Assembly: GCF_000744255.1 (NCBI RefSeq)
Contig: NZ_JQLO01000001.1
Span: forward strand, 2,232,001-2,296,000
Direction: 5' to 3'
Origin: Carnobacterium divergens DSM 20623
Lineage (GTDB): Bacteria > Bacillota > Bacilli > Lactobacillales > Carnobacteriaceae
Length of the DNA stretch: 64,000 bases
A program made the translations under genes and the position numbers. Of the stretch, positions 1 through 9,224 are shown in pieces; the stretch's first letter is position 1, and the number at the start of each line of letters is the position of its first letter. The notes beneath the pieces are model-generated. The model searched no databases. It saw nothing but the letters and a program-made list of their open reading frames with translations, and was not told where the DNA came from.

Positions 1-185
1 ACTCGAGCCTCATTTAAGGAATCATTGTTTTCAGAAATATCCGAAAGTAAATAGCGCAACTCTGAATAAGCTTCCTCTTCCATTCGCTGCCCTTTTCGTT
101 GAAATTCTTTAATCGTGTCTTCTTGGTCTTCTAATTTTTGTCTTGTTTGTTGATAGTCTTTAAGTAATTGTTCTTCCTTATCCAT
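1..185 (-). CDS. DUF3958-like type VII secretion partner, partial
   Basis: The gene starts with ATG at 185 and runs off the left edge, so only the first 61 residues are visible. They are highly charged and helical (begins MDKEEQLLKDYQQTRQKLED), which fits the short coiled-coil partner proteins (DUF3958-like) encoded beside type VII secretion toxins. It lies 15 bases after the lipase stop, with a GGGAA-type ribosome site in the gap, so it is probably co-transcribed with the lipase and binds its targeting domain. The family assignment rests on context, length and composition; a different small partner family is possible. Confidence 0.55.
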   Translation of the reverse strand, partial: MDKEEQLLKDYQQTRQKLEDQEDTIKEFQRKGQRMEEEAYSELRYLLSDISENNDSLNEAR

Positions 186-200
186 CCAACTATTTCCCTT

Positions 201-1478
201 CTACTCTAATTGACGAGCTAGTTCTTGGTCTCTCTGAACCAACTCAGCTATTTTAGACTTAATTTCTGATACAAGACGCGTAAATTTTTCTCTCATTTGT
301 TTCGCCTTCGCAATTTTTTCTCTAAATTCTTCATTTGGAAGAGTCACCATCTTGGACTCGGTACAATCTACTGAATTTAGCATCTCCATGATTTCTCCAT
401 GACTCAAATCTGATGCTCCATTTCGAGCCTTTGACACACATTTTTGCCACAATTTTTCTAAGTCTAACATACCCTCTTGATAAATTTTTATCGTATTGGT
501 CATTGCCAATTCAAACTCTGATGAAGCTAATTGAACAACTGCCAAAGCTTGACTGTCTTCTAAGTATATTTTTTCATTTGTGGATAGCCCTCCACCACTT
601 GCTTGAAATTTAGCTTTTAATTCTTGTAAAACAACCATTCCCATAACGAATTGTTGCATCAATTGACGTTCGCTTTCTTGTTGAATTGCTTTTTTATTAT
701 AGTCGTTCTTAGGAATAATCAAGCGTCCTTTGTCATCAAATTTCCATGTAGACAAATTATGAAACGCTCCTTTAAGAGGATTTAACCCCATCGCTAAACT
801 GATTTTAATCTCTGCCCCAGTACCATTTCCCATAAGATTTCCAATGGCATCCCCACGGTTACGAAAATTCGTTAACCAACCTGGATTATTTTTTACCCAT
901 TCTTTTGCTTCGTTACTCAAAATTCCATACGGATCTGGACCATTAAACCCAACATTTAGCCATTTATTTTCAGCAGCTACCAGTAACGCCAGATATTCTC
1001 CTAAAGAATGACCAGTTGTAGAGATACTGGCGTTGGGGTATTTTTTTCTGATTTCATCCGCAAATTGGAGAGCGGTAACAGATTGAGCATCTACAATTTT
1101 TTTATGAGTCTCAGTCTTACTTGAATTAGAGGGCACTTCCACTGATGTAGTTAAAGTATCCTTGTTTAATCCTACCGTTTGCGTATCTGTAAGGATATCT
1201 AATCCATCATCAGCATTCGTTCCAGCAAATGCAATCACTACTTGAGAGGTGTCTGGTTTTCCATTTTTAATGGGGGCGACTGCCATGGCTTGCATTCCGT
1301 TTTCTACGTTGTCTTTTACTTTTAGAACCTCATAACTATTTATAATTTTATTATCTTTATCAGTAACCTCCAAAATAGAACCTTTTTTAACTGGAATACG
1401 AGCATTTTCTTTCTCTCTTTTAGAATCAACTGCGTAGGCTTTGTCAGCTAAATAATTATACTCATTATCTGTTGGCAT
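201..1478 (-). CDS. Type VII secretion lipase toxin with C-terminal targeting domain
   Basis: The N-terminal half is an alpha/beta-hydrolase lipase: a strand VVIAFAGTNAD precedes the nucleophile elbow GHSLGE, with Ser near residue 158 from the chosen start. The last 150 residues are a long helical region without a signal peptide. This reversed order, enzyme first and helical targeting domain last, is that of the S. aureus type VII lipase TslA, which travels with small helical partners and a membrane-linked immunity protein; both kinds of neighbour are present. I chose ATG 1478, which has GGGGGTG six bases upstream, over ATG 1493. The upstream gene overlaps it by 14 bases. Probable substrate is membrane lipid of competitors. 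Secretion is inferred from architecture; no Ess/Yuk machinery lies in the window. Confidence 0.72.
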   Translation of the reverse strand: MPTDNEYNYLADKAYAVDSKREKENARIPVKKGSILEVTDKDNKIINSYEVLKVKDNVENGMQAMAVAPIKNGKPDTSQVVIAFAGTNADDGLDILTDTQTVGLNKDTLTTSVEVPSNSSKTETHKKIVDAQSVTALQFADEIRKKYPNASISTTGHSLGEYLALLVAAENKWLNVGFNGPDPYGILSNEAKEWVKNNPGWLTNFRNRGDAIGNLMGNGTGAEIKISLAMGLNPLKGAFHNLSTWKFDDKGRLIIPKNDYNKKAIQQESERQLMQQFVMGMVVLQELKAKFQASGGGLSTNEKIYLEDSQALAVVQLASSEFELAMTNTIKIYQEGMLDLEKLWQKCVSKARNGASDLSHGEIMEMLNSVDCTESKMVTLPNEEFREKIAKAKQMREKFTRLVSEIKSKIAELVQRDQELARQLE

Positions 1479-1875
1479 GTTTTTCACCCCCATAATCTAT
1501 TGAAATCTCATCTAGATTTAAAGAAGTTCCCGGCTGTTTTTTCTTTTCTAAAAAGAAAGTTTCTTTGTTGTATGAAATATTAAAATTTGAATTTTTAGTT
1601 AAATTATTTAAATCAAATTGAATTAGTGAATTTGAATTAACTGTTGTAACAATGTGCCAGGTTCCCGTATCTTTTGTTTGAGAAAAATTTCCAAAAGAAA
1701 TGGTTTCAACATTTTCATAGTTTTGCGATATAAACACAGCCATCTTTTTTTTTATTGCTAATTCTTGATCTGATATTTTTTTTTCTTCTTTTTCTTTATT
1801 CAAGAAAGTTTCTCCTCCAATTCCAATTATTAAAATAGCTACTAAGCTAAATAGCCACCACCTCTTTTTGTTCAC
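1465..1875 (-). CDS. Membrane-anchored immunity-like protein (DUF1433-like)
   Basis: About 136 residues from a GTG start at 1875 preceded by GAGG. A hydrophobic segment (WWLFSLVAILIIGIGG) forms an N-terminal membrane anchor; a lysine/glutamate-rich linker and a small mixed alpha/beta domain with QNYENVETISF and KDTGTWHI follow. This is the pattern of DUF1433 proteins encoded beside Gram-positive type VII lipases, where such proteins protect the producer at the outer membrane face. There is no lipobox cysteine, so it is a transmembrane rather than lipoprotein form. It overlaps the lipase start, suggesting coupled translation. A paralogue lies at 2313-2714. The immunity role is inferred from position and family. 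Confidence 0.6.
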   Translation of the reverse strand: MNKKRWWLFSLVAILIIGIGGETFLNKEKEEKKISDQELAIKKKMAVFISQNYENVETISFGNFSQTKDTGTWHIVTTVNSNSLIQFDLNNLTKNSNFNISYNKETFFLEKKKQPGTSLNLDEISIDYGGEKHANR

Positions 1876-1968
1876 AACCAACACCTCTTCAATAATTTTT
1901 AAGTAACACTTGATCCAATACTTTTATTTTAATATAGATGATATTAGAAAGATACCGTTATTTAGTTT

Positions 1969-2316
1969 TTATATAATTTTATGAAAATGTAAGTTAGATT
2001 TTTTACCAACAAAATCCATATTAATTATGATTCGAAAATTTATGCACATGCTTTTGACTACCTTAAATCTTTGGTTTGTATATTTATTGTATCCATTAAA
2101 ATTTAATTTTGTTGATATGTCTAAAGTATTCTTGTTTAATTCTACCGTTTGCGTATCTGTTAGAATATTTAATCCTTCGTCAGCATTCATTCCAGCAAAT
2201 GCAATCACTACTTGAGAGGTGTCTGGTTTTCCATTTTTAATGGGGGCAACTGCCATGGCTTGCATTCCGTTTTCTACGTTGTCTACTGATGTACTGTAAT
2301 CTCTATCAATAATCAT
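1969..2316 (-). pseudogene. Truncated copy of the type VII lipase
   Basis: Residues DNVENGMQAMAVAPIKNGKP and the following 45 or so match the lipase at 201-1478 almost exactly, but the first 60 residues are replaced by nine unrelated ones and the sequence ends in a short unrelated tail long before the GHSLG nucleophile. It still has a good ribosome site (GGAGG before ATG 2316) and overlaps the upstream immunity-like gene by four bases. The nucleotide match over 2150-2290 to 1185-1325 is near perfect, so the duplication is recent or kept alike by gene conversion. It is best read as the remnant of a second toxin left beside its immunity gene. Confidence 0.75.
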
Positions 2317-2714
2317 TGTATACCTCCGTAATTAACGGTTATTTTATCTAAAGAGTTATAACTATCTAATTCTTTTTTTAAACTAAAATCATCTTGATTA
2401 TATCTAGTTGAAATAATCCTAGTTTTATTTTTTTCGAGAATAAATTTAATCGATAACCAATCATCAGGATTTTGGTTAATTTCTAAATCAATAGACCAAC
2501 TACCCGTTTTTTTTGAATATAAGGGGGTATCAAAATCAATTTGAGTAACATCTTTATAATTTTGTACTACATAGATAGCAATTTCATTTTGGGCTTTTAA
2601 CAACTGTTGTTGCTGTTCTTTTTTTTCTTGATCCTTATTCATGTAATATCCGCCTCCAATTCCTAATATTAAAATAGCTACTAAGCTAAATAGCCAATAC
2701 CTCTTTTTTTTCAC
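2313..2714 (-). CDS. Membrane-anchored immunity-like protein (DUF1433-like), second copy
   Basis: About 133 residues from GTG 2714 (GAGG upstream). The N-terminal anchor (YWLFSLVAILILGIGGGYYM) is almost the same as in the gene at 1465-1875, while the outer domain (QNYKDVTQIDF, KTGSWSIDLEIN) has diverged. Conserved anchor with divergent outer domain is what one expects of immunity proteins matched to different toxin variants. An alternative in-frame ATG at 2762 would add 16 residues but lacks a clear ribosome site. The gene heads this module and follows the 340-bp repeat that probably carries the promoter. It may protect against a toxin now reduced to the fragment at 1969-2316. Confidence 0.6.
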   Translation of the reverse strand: MKKKRYWLFSLVAILILGIGGGYYMNKDQEKKEQQQQLLKAQNEIAIYVVQNYKDVTQIDFDTPLYSKKTGSWSIDLEINQNPDDWLSIKFILEKNKTRIISTRYNQDDFSLKKELDSYNSLDKITVNYGGIQ

Positions 2715-2820
2715 AATCAACACCTCTTCAATACTCATATTTCTAATTAGTTGCTTTATCATTCTTCAAATCCATTTTCTCTGTAAATCTTACAAAAGAA
2801 TACATCAACTTTTTCATCTC

Positions 2821-3162
2821 TTACTTTATTGATTCATACAAAACGAACGTTCTTCTATAAACAGAATAACATTTTATACAGTATCTTGTCTATTTTGTTT
2901 GTCACATGATACATTTTTTTATATTAAACAACTGCTATTAACGACTTTTAATCATTGAATACAAAAATACTCTCAAAAACCTTCTAGGCACCAAGAGCAT
3001 TCTTTACTTCTTATAATTATCAAACTTCTTTACTATTTACAACATACTTTCTTCATAACTTATGAGTATACTAAAAGAGTAGTAAGGATGACAGTCATTC
3101 TTACCTAAAGCCAAACTACAAACTAACTTTTTTATTTTCATTTTTTCATTACAACTCCTCCA
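2821..3162 (-). repeat. Direct repeat copy A, leader of a toxin module
   Basis: This stretch matches 23895-24229 along its whole length in the same orientation, with scattered substitutions and small indels. Shared blocks include ATTTTATACAGTATCTTGTC and GAGTAGTAAGGATGACA. Each copy lies directly upstream, on the minus strand, of a type VII toxin module, so it probably carries their promoter. It also contains a short frame with a strong ribosome site. The copies bracket about 21 kb of island and could recombine. The part of the gap 2763-3265 outside this repeat holds only a terminator-like hairpin. Confidence 0.85.
3037..3141 (-). CDS. Short leader-type frame in repeat A (34 aa)
   Basis: ATG 3141 opens a 34-residue frame beginning MKIKKLVCSLALGKNDCHPY. 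GGAGGAG lies 15 bases upstream and an alternative ATG with better spacing reads only ATG-AAA-AAA-TGA. The second repeat copy encodes a similar peptide of 45 residues. The start looks like a truncated signal peptide, so it may be the relic of a secreted-protein gene or a translated leader. Expression is unknown. Confidence 0.3.
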   Translation of the reverse strand: MKIKKLVCSLALGKNDCHPYYSFSILISYEESML

Positions 3163-3226
3163 AAGTGTAATGACATCATGTCTGTACGACTTTAAAATCT
3201 ACAGCCATGATAACTCCTTTTTTGCC

Positions 3227-3255
3227 ACCTGACTCTCCATCAGGTGGTTTTTTCA
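3227..3255. terminator. Terminator hairpin downstream of mcrC
   Basis: CCACCTGA and TCAGGTGG form an 8-bp stem (3227-3249) with T6 on the plus strand and A6 on the other side, so it could act in either direction. It separates mcrC from the toxin module. Confidence 0.6.
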
Positions 3256-3265
3256 ATTGCTTTAA

Positions 3266-4564
3266 TTAAATATTCCATTGCTCTTTGAATTTATTTTCTG
3301 ACTCGTTCATCAAGGTTATAAATGCTTTATAACTATCAACTTGCTGTGGAATTTGAATAGACTGCTTAAATATCAAAGCTCCGTATCCTGATAATCTACC
3401 AATTTCGTTGTATTTTGTTTTCTCAACACTAGGATAGACTACACCAGCTGTTTTTGATTTTAATATATATGAATAACCTATAATTTGATACAAATCTTCA
3501 CGACTAATTCCTTTTGAAGTAAATTCAAGTTTTTTATATTTTGCATCAATAACACTACCTAGTTCATTGTTATAGAAATCGGGATAAACGGTTCTTGTTC
3601 TATCAGAAAATATTGATATACCATCCTTCGATTTTTTATTTCTAGGATGAACGAAATAATCTTTAAGAATCGTATTTACATATTCTTCCCAAAGCCAGGA
3701 AACATCGAATAATATACCATGAATATTCTGGGCTCCTCCCCCTAAATCATGATGTCTATAAGTTAATATCAACAAGCATAACTGTTGAAGTAAGCGATAT
3801 TCAGTATAGTAAGCATGTCTTAGCGGAGTATTTCTGTTGGCATTAATCACTTTTCTCTTGTTACCTAAATTAAACGATGGAGTTGCAAATATAATCGAGG
3901 AAATATTTTGTTTCATAAGCTCTGATGAATTTAAGATAAGTTGGCCATTTTTTGTTGATAGACGAATATATTCTATTGTATGCCGCACTAGTTGCATCAA
4001 GTCGTTATCCTGAGTATATTCTCGAGATGAATAAGCTACTTTACCTGTAAAAGGTATATTTCTTTTAATATGTCTAGCAATATCAATATTTCCTTTAACA
4101 TTGATATTATTGTATTCTATTCTACAATATTGTTTAAAAATACCTTTTCTCATAGCTGTATTTAAATATTGAGGAAATGCATAAATTAAGAATTGATATA
4201 TTTGCTCTTCCATAGATAAATTAGTATTTAAATCAACTACATTGATATTTAAAACTTTTTGTAACATATAGTGTAAAAAATAATCATCTTTATTTTGAGA
4301 AAATCGTGAATGTATTTCTAAATTTTCGCCCCCACAACCAATAAAACCTGCAATATTTTGAAATTTTAATTCCTCATTTATCGTTTCAATAATTTTTGAA
4401 TTACTTTCTAAATCATCTATCACAGAAAAATCACTAGGAAAAATAAGAATATTACTCTCATTTGATAATACTGATAAAGTCTTATCTATTAGTTTAGCTG
4501 AAATTTTAGGATATGTCTTTTTAAATTCAGATTTTGAATAACTATTATTATCTTGGATCCTCAT
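3266..4564 (-). CDS. mcrC: McrC-family endonuclease subunit
   Basis: A 432-residue McrC protein. The C-terminal half has the PD-(D/E)xK nuclease signature split as YPDF followed about ten residues later by DAKYK (residues 325-345). The N-terminal part has the family pattern with an internal GFIGCGG turn and NVKGNIDIARHI. McrC joins the McrB motor to cut DNA with modified cytosines (type IV restriction). ATG 4564 lies inside the last codons of mcrB, a 17-base overlap, with GAGGT upstream, so the two are translationally coupled. Full length for the family; nothing appears broken. Confidence 0.9.
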   Translation of the reverse strand: MRIQDNNSYSKSEFKKTYPKISAKLIDKTLSVLSNESNILIFPSDFSVIDDLESNSKIIETINEELKFQNIAGFIGCGGENLEIHSRFSQNKDDYFLHYMLQKVLNINVVDLNTNLSMEEQIYQFLIYAFPQYLNTAMRKGIFKQYCRIEYNNINVKGNIDIARHIKRNIPFTGKVAYSSREYTQDNDLMQLVRHTIEYIRLSTKNGQLILNSSELMKQNISSIIFATPSFNLGNKRKVINANRNTPLRHAYYTEYRLLQQLCLLILTYRHHDLGGGAQNIHGILFDVSWLWEEYVNTILKDYFVHPRNKKSKDGISIFSDRTRTVYPDFYNNELGSVIDAKYKKLEFTSKGISREDLYQIIGYSYILKSKTAGVVYPSVEKTKYNEIGRLSGYGALIFKQSIQIPQQVDSYKAFITLMNESENKFKEQWNI

Positions 4565-6251
4565 TATAATTTACCTCGTCTATCTTAGTTATCAAGTTAT
4601 AAGCGTCTTTCATAGACTCAATTTTTTGTTTTTCTTCATAGCTACCTCGGATATATTCTTCTAATAACGGCTGAAGGTAATCCTGCCATAAAACTTCATA
4701 ACTATAGTCTAATTCAGGTAACTTTAAAAAGTAACTTGGTCCTATATGATAGTTAGAATTTAAATCATCTATAACAGAAATTTTCTCATTTAAAGAAATT
4801 AAACGATCAGAAGCACTTTCTATTTTATCGTCATCTAACTGTCCTTGCCACATAGAAAGTGTTTCATTTGCTTTTATTTCTATAAATCTAAATCGACGAC
4901 GCATAGCAAAATCAAAACTGTCTACTGAACGATCAATATCATTCATAGTACCAATAATATAAACATTTTCAGGAATATAGAAATTTTCATCATCTTGTCT
5001 AAGATTAGCATATTGCGTTTTTACCGAACCAGATTTTCCCCGATAACTTGGATCAATTGAAAAAAATAGTTCTCCTAATATCTTAGAAATTTCTCCGCGA
5101 TTAATTTCATCGATCACAAAAACAAACTTCTTCCCCTCAACACTATTAGATTCAGATGGTGCTAGATAGGGTACCAAACCAAATTTTTTCTTCATTTTCT
5201 CAATAACAACCAACGCTTGTCCACGATAATAGAGTTGCTTTTTATAATCAGAATTTTTATACAACTCGTATACATAGCGTTTAGGTAATACCCCACCATT
5301 AACACCACTATCATAGGTTACATTAAAATTATTCACACTATTAACAGTAAGGTAAGCCGTTTTCGTCACATATTCTTTTTCATCGGCTGTATTTACATGT
5401 GCAAGATATTTCGCCCACGATTCCTCAAAATTATCTTTTCCTCCGATACGAAGTGCTTCTATCGCTTTTCCACAGAATGACTTAAAAATACCATCTTGTA
5501 GCTCAAATCCCATTTCACCATCATCAGGCGTTACAGGTCGTAAACCTTCTACAAAATCAGTATAATCATAACTTGGATGAAACTGGACGAATTCAAATTG
5601 TTCTGAATCTTTTAATTCCTCTTTAGAAATACCTATAATCTCGGCTGCTATTTCTTTAGCTAAGTAACTCTTTCCCGTTCCTGGAGCACCACGTAAAATA
5701 ATATTCTTCGATTTTTCAAGCTTATATGCCAACTCATTTTTTTTATTCGTGAATTCCATACTTGATTCCTTCTTTCCTACATTTACAAAATCCTCATAAA
5801 AACGAATCAATGTTTTATTGGGCTTTTCTTTAGAAAATAAATCTAGTTCAGCTATCTTATAAGATATACCTAATTCTTTGTCTCTGTTCTTTTCTTTATT
5901 CCACTCTACTATTCTGAGCGAACTAATTTCAAAATTCTGGAAAGTTGTGCGGACATTTGCCCAATTTCCATTTGGTAAACTATAATCAAAATAAGGGATT
6001 TTACTACTGTTCTCACCACTAGTTGGACCGTATGAGCTATTGCTAAATAAATGAATATGGTAGTCAATGCCTGCAATATTTAGTACATCATAGTTTTTAA
6101 CACGACTAAATTTATTATTTTCAAACCCATCAATTCCTATAGTTGTTTTTTTATTTTCGTTGCTTTTAATATTTATATTTGCTTGTTCAACAAAGCGCTT
6201 TAAGAGATATTTAAATTCTTTATATTCATTTCCAGTATCTTTGAAATCCAT
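4548..6251 (-). CDS. mcrB: McrB-family AAA+ GTPase subunit
   Basis: A 567-residue motor of type IV restriction. Walker A GAPGTGKS is at 188-195, Walker B FVFVIDEINRGE near 375-386, and the McrB-type signature MNDIDRSVD near 433 is followed by an arginine-rich MRRRFRF. The first 160 residues are a separate domain, probably DNA reading, unlike the short E. coli McrB N-terminus; its specificity cannot be read. It is the first gene of mcrBC and begins 65 bases from the SCC-like att site at 6316-6342, so it sits at an element boundary. McrB assembles as a GTP-driven ring and recruits McrC. Confidence 0.9.
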   Translation of the reverse strand: MDFKDTGNEYKEFKYLLKRFVEQANINIKSNENKKTTIGIDGFENNKFSRVKNYDVLNIAGIDYHIHLFSNSSYGPTSGENSSKIPYFDYSLPNGNWANVRTTFQNFEISSLRIVEWNKEKNRDKELGISYKIAELDLFSKEKPNKTLIRFYEDFVNVGKKESSMEFTNKKNELAYKLEKSKNIILRGAPGTGKSYLAKEIAAEIIGISKEELKDSEQFEFVQFHPSYDYTDFVEGLRPVTPDDGEMGFELQDGIFKSFCGKAIEALRIGGKDNFEESWAKYLAHVNTADEKEYVTKTAYLTVNSVNNFNVTYDSGVNGGVLPKRYVYELYKNSDYKKQLYYRGQALVVIEKMKKKFGLVPYLAPSESNSVEGKKFVFVIDEINRGEISKILGELFFSIDPSYRGKSGSVKTQYANLRQDDENFYIPENVYIIGTMNDIDRSVDSFDFAMRRRFRFIEIKANETLSMWQGQLDDDKIESASDRLISLNEKISVIDDLNSNYHIGPSYFLKLPELDYSYEVLWQDYLQPLLEEYIRGSYEEKQKIESMKDAYNLITKIDEVNYNEDPR

Positions 6252-6315
6252 TTGTCTTAACCACCCTCAATTTTGTATCGTCTAAATACACTAAAACTAA
6301 TATATTATATTTCCT

Positions 6316-6342
6316 AAAACCTCACTACTTATGATAGGGTTC
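6316..6342. other. SCC-like attachment site, internal copy
   Basis: These 27 bases repeat 24361-24387 in the same orientation with one mismatch. Read on the minus strand they contain codons for the last five RlmH residues, EPYHK, and the stop, followed by GTGAGGTTTT, although no rlmH is present here. SCC elements of staphylococci integrate at this point of rlmH (orfX) and duplicate the same core (TATCATAAGTGATGCGG-like). Here it reads TATCATAAGTAGTGAGG. It marks the left end of the rlmH-proximal element. Confidence 0.8.
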
Positions 6343-6397
6343 TGCGTAACACAAGTGAATGATATTATTTTACATCTATTGAATTTTAATTATTAAT

Positions 6398-9187
6398 TTA
6401 TTCCTCTTTTAATATTATAGATTTATCAGTATCTAATTTTAAACGTTCTCGCTCTTCTCTTATAATACGTTTCACTATTGCAGTATCTGAAATATCCACT
6501 GATTGGGATGTTTGATTAGATATAAATGAATCTTTTGCAAAATTGTCAAAAACTTGCTGTTTTGAATCTAGCATTTCCATCATTGGTTCATCCACACTTT
6601 CTTCAGTCAAAAGTCTATACACAAATACGGGATTTGTTTGTCCCATCCTGTAAGCACGAGCGATAGCCTGAGTCTCAATTGATGGTTTAATTTGTGGTTC
6701 ACAAAATATAATAATACTTGCGGCTTGGATATTTAATCCAAAACCTGCAGCTAATACTTGTGCTGGAAGAACTGCACCCGCAGGGGCCTGTTCAAAATCA
6801 TCTAGTATTTTTTGACGACTACTAGTGCTAACACCTCCCATTATAGGAGGAAGTGCTCTATCACCTAAAATATCTATTACCGTATCTATTACGCTACGAA
6901 AAAAAGAAAAAACTATTATTTTCTCACCATTTTCTCGTGCTTCATCACAAATTTCTAACAACCGTATTTTTTTGGGTGAATATTCAATAGATTTGCCCAT
7001 CCAACCACAACGTCTCATTAGCATAAATTTTCCATCCGCAACAGCCTGTCTATACAATTCTTTTTCTCCATTACCAAAAGATACCCATTCTTCTACTTGT
7101 GTCAACGGGGGTAATTCATTCAAAACATCCTCTTTCTTACGTCTTAAATACACTGGAGCAATAGCTTCTCGATATTTCAAAGGATTTGTATAGAAATCCT
7201 CACTAATTATATTTTCAGCAATATTTGGCTGCAGTACTTTTATCAAAGAAGTCATCTCTTCTACATTATTTTCAATCGGAGTTCCCGTCATATACATCAC
7301 ATACGGAGTTCTTTTTGCAATTGAATTAACTGTTTTAGATCGTTTAGCAAGGTGATTTTTCACATAATGAGCCTCATCTACGATTAATAATTTTAATTTT
7401 AATTCTTCAGGAAATTGAAGTCGCTGTAAGGTTTCAAAGGTCGTTATTCCTACTCCTCCCTTATCTATCCAAAGTTTAGTCCAGCTATCTCTCGATGCAC
7501 CATGAAGTCTATAGGAATTTAATTCACTATGCTTTTTTATCTCTCGTTCCCAATTTACTATAATACTAGCAGGACAAACAACCAAAAATAATGAGCTATC
7601 TTTTATAGCAAGGTGGCTAATTACACCTATAGCTTCTAAGGTTTTCCCAAGACCCATTTCATCACCAATCAAAACTTTTTGTTGAACTAGAGTGTATCTG
7701 ACAGCAAAATTTTGCCATCCACGTAATGATGCTTTTAGTTTGGAAAAATTAAGATCAATTTTAGTCATTTTATCTAAAATGTTTTTTGCTATTTCACTAG
7801 TTCCTGAATTATCAGGACTTATAATACCACCAAATTTTTCAAGTACAGCATAGGAACTAGCAGCATTTCCTTGGAACCAAGAAGTAACATTCTGATCCTC
7901 CAAGAAATTAATATCTATTTTAAACGGATAATATTTTTGCTTAATATGCTCAGCTAATTCATATCCATCAGAAACTTTTCTCTTGAAATCTTCAAAAAGG
8001 TCTAAGTTGGAATCTAAAGAGCACTTTATCCATAATAATAGGATTTGTTTTTTTGTAATTACTTTTTGTAGTGGGAGTTCATCAGTCACTTTTATAAATT
8101 TTTCTAACTGATTGAAAAGCTGCTGATTTTCAACAACAATATACAGTGATTTGATTAATCTATGTTGTATGTTAGTAATGTGATGAGGGTCTATTTTATA
8201 TACTGGATTAGCCGCTAATTTCCTCCTAAATGAATCCAAAGCATTTTGAATCACTTCACTTTTTTTAGGTCCAACACCATCTAACACATCAAATCTTCCA
8301 TCATAATGTTCTAATTCTTTCATATTATTAAAGGATTGAGTTAAAATTGTTACTGGTAGACCTGGGTATGCATCAATAAAATCCTTAAGCGGAAAATTTT
8401 CAAATCGTTGTACTAGAATTTCATTTGCAAATTCCGAACTTAAATTTTTAATATCATTAATTACTTTCTCATATTTAATACTTAACTTCTTTGTTTCCTC
8501 ATTGAATAAGTATAAGTAATTTAATTGTTCTAACAGTTCCTCTAAAGGGGGAACCAATTTAGGATTAGCTAGAGAAAATCCACAAATACCTTGATAGATA
8601 TCTTGTATTTTGTCAAAATCTTCATTAATTATAGCTTTTAGTTTTTCAAGTGGCACATGTACTATAATTTCATACTTATTTATGGAATTAGATAAGTCAC
8701 TTTCTCGGAGAATCTTATTAATATCAATAAGATTATCTACTTGTTGTAAATACTCTTCTTTACCTTGTTTTGTGCTAAAAAATCCTCGTATTTTTCCTTT
8801 TGGTTCTTCAGGTATTGACCTTTCCAATTTCAAATTACCTATTTCTTCATCAAAGGTATTAAACTTATCTTGATTTTGGTACAAAGAGAATGCAATTTCT
8901 AAATTCTGTTTTAAGACTTTATCTTTTGCTATATCTTGTAAAACAAACATACCGTGCTGATATACTTCATGACTAAAATTCAACAAATTATTTTTCTGAT
9001 CATAAAAAAAATTAGATTGTATTTTGCTTAGATTTTTTTGAGGGCTAGTCAACTCATAAAATGTATCGTTAAAAATATTTTTCAACTCATTAATTTGGTT
9101 TTGATACCTAGTAATTATAGTCATATGCTCACGATATTTAGCTAATTGATCAGCTACTGAATCCTTATCAGGCAAACTTACGCCCAT
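6398..9187 (-). CDS. SNF2-family DNA translocase with long N-terminal domain
   Basis: A 929-residue protein. The C-terminal half is an SNF2 motor: motif I DEMGLGKT at 509-516, motif II DEAH at 604-607, motif III MTGTPIENN, and the second RecA lobe with ARAYRMGQTNPVFVYRL. The first 480 residues are mostly helical; DVLDGVGPKKSEVIQNAL near 300-317 resembles a helix-hairpin-helix DNA-binding motif. ATG 9187 has an AAGGCGGG ribosome site. A zinc-ribbon/TM gene and a helical-protein gene lie immediately upstream on the same strand. SNF2 motors occur in several anti-phage systems such as DISARM, but none of the other DISARM genes is here. Its own nuclease domain is not apparent. Role in defence is inferred from location. 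Confidence 0.85.
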   Translation of the reverse strand: MGVSLPDKDSVADQLAKYREHMTIITRYQNQINELKNIFNDTFYELTSPQKNLSKIQSNFFYDQKNNLLNFSHEVYQHGMFVLQDIAKDKVLKQNLEIAFSLYQNQDKFNTFDEEIGNLKLERSIPEEPKGKIRGFFSTKQGKEEYLQQVDNLIDINKILRESDLSNSINKYEIIVHVPLEKLKAIINEDFDKIQDIYQGICGFSLANPKLVPPLEELLEQLNYLYLFNEETKKLSIKYEKVINDIKNLSSEFANEILVQRFENFPLKDFIDAYPGLPVTILTQSFNNMKELEHYDGRFDVLDGVGPKKSEVIQNALDSFRRKLAANPVYKIDPHHITNIQHRLIKSLYIVVENQQLFNQLEKFIKVTDELPLQKVITKKQILLLWIKCSLDSNLDLFEDFKRKVSDGYELAEHIKQKYYPFKIDINFLEDQNVTSWFQGNAASSYAVLEKFGGIISPDNSGTSEIAKNILDKMTKIDLNFSKLKASLRGWQNFAVRYTLVQQKVLIGDEMGLGKTLEAIGVISHLAIKDSSLFLVVCPASIIVNWEREIKKHSELNSYRLHGASRDSWTKLWIDKGGVGITTFETLQRLQFPEELKLKLLIVDEAHYVKNHLAKRSKTVNSIAKRTPYVMYMTGTPIENNVEEMTSLIKVLQPNIAENIISEDFYTNPLKYREAIAPVYLRRKKEDVLNELPPLTQVEEWVSFGNGEKELYRQAVADGKFMLMRRCGWMGKSIEYSPKKIRLLEICDEARENGEKIIVFSFFRSVIDTVIDILGDRALPPIMGGVSTSSRQKILDDFEQAPAGAVLPAQVLAAGFGLNIQAASIIIFCEPQIKPSIETQAIARAYRMGQTNPVFVYRLLTEESVDEPMMEMLDSKQQVFDNFAKDSFISNQTSQSVDISDTAIVKRIIREERERLKLDTDKSIILKEE

Positions 9188-9224
9188 TTATATTCCCGCC
9201 TTTCATTAAATTACATCTCCATTG

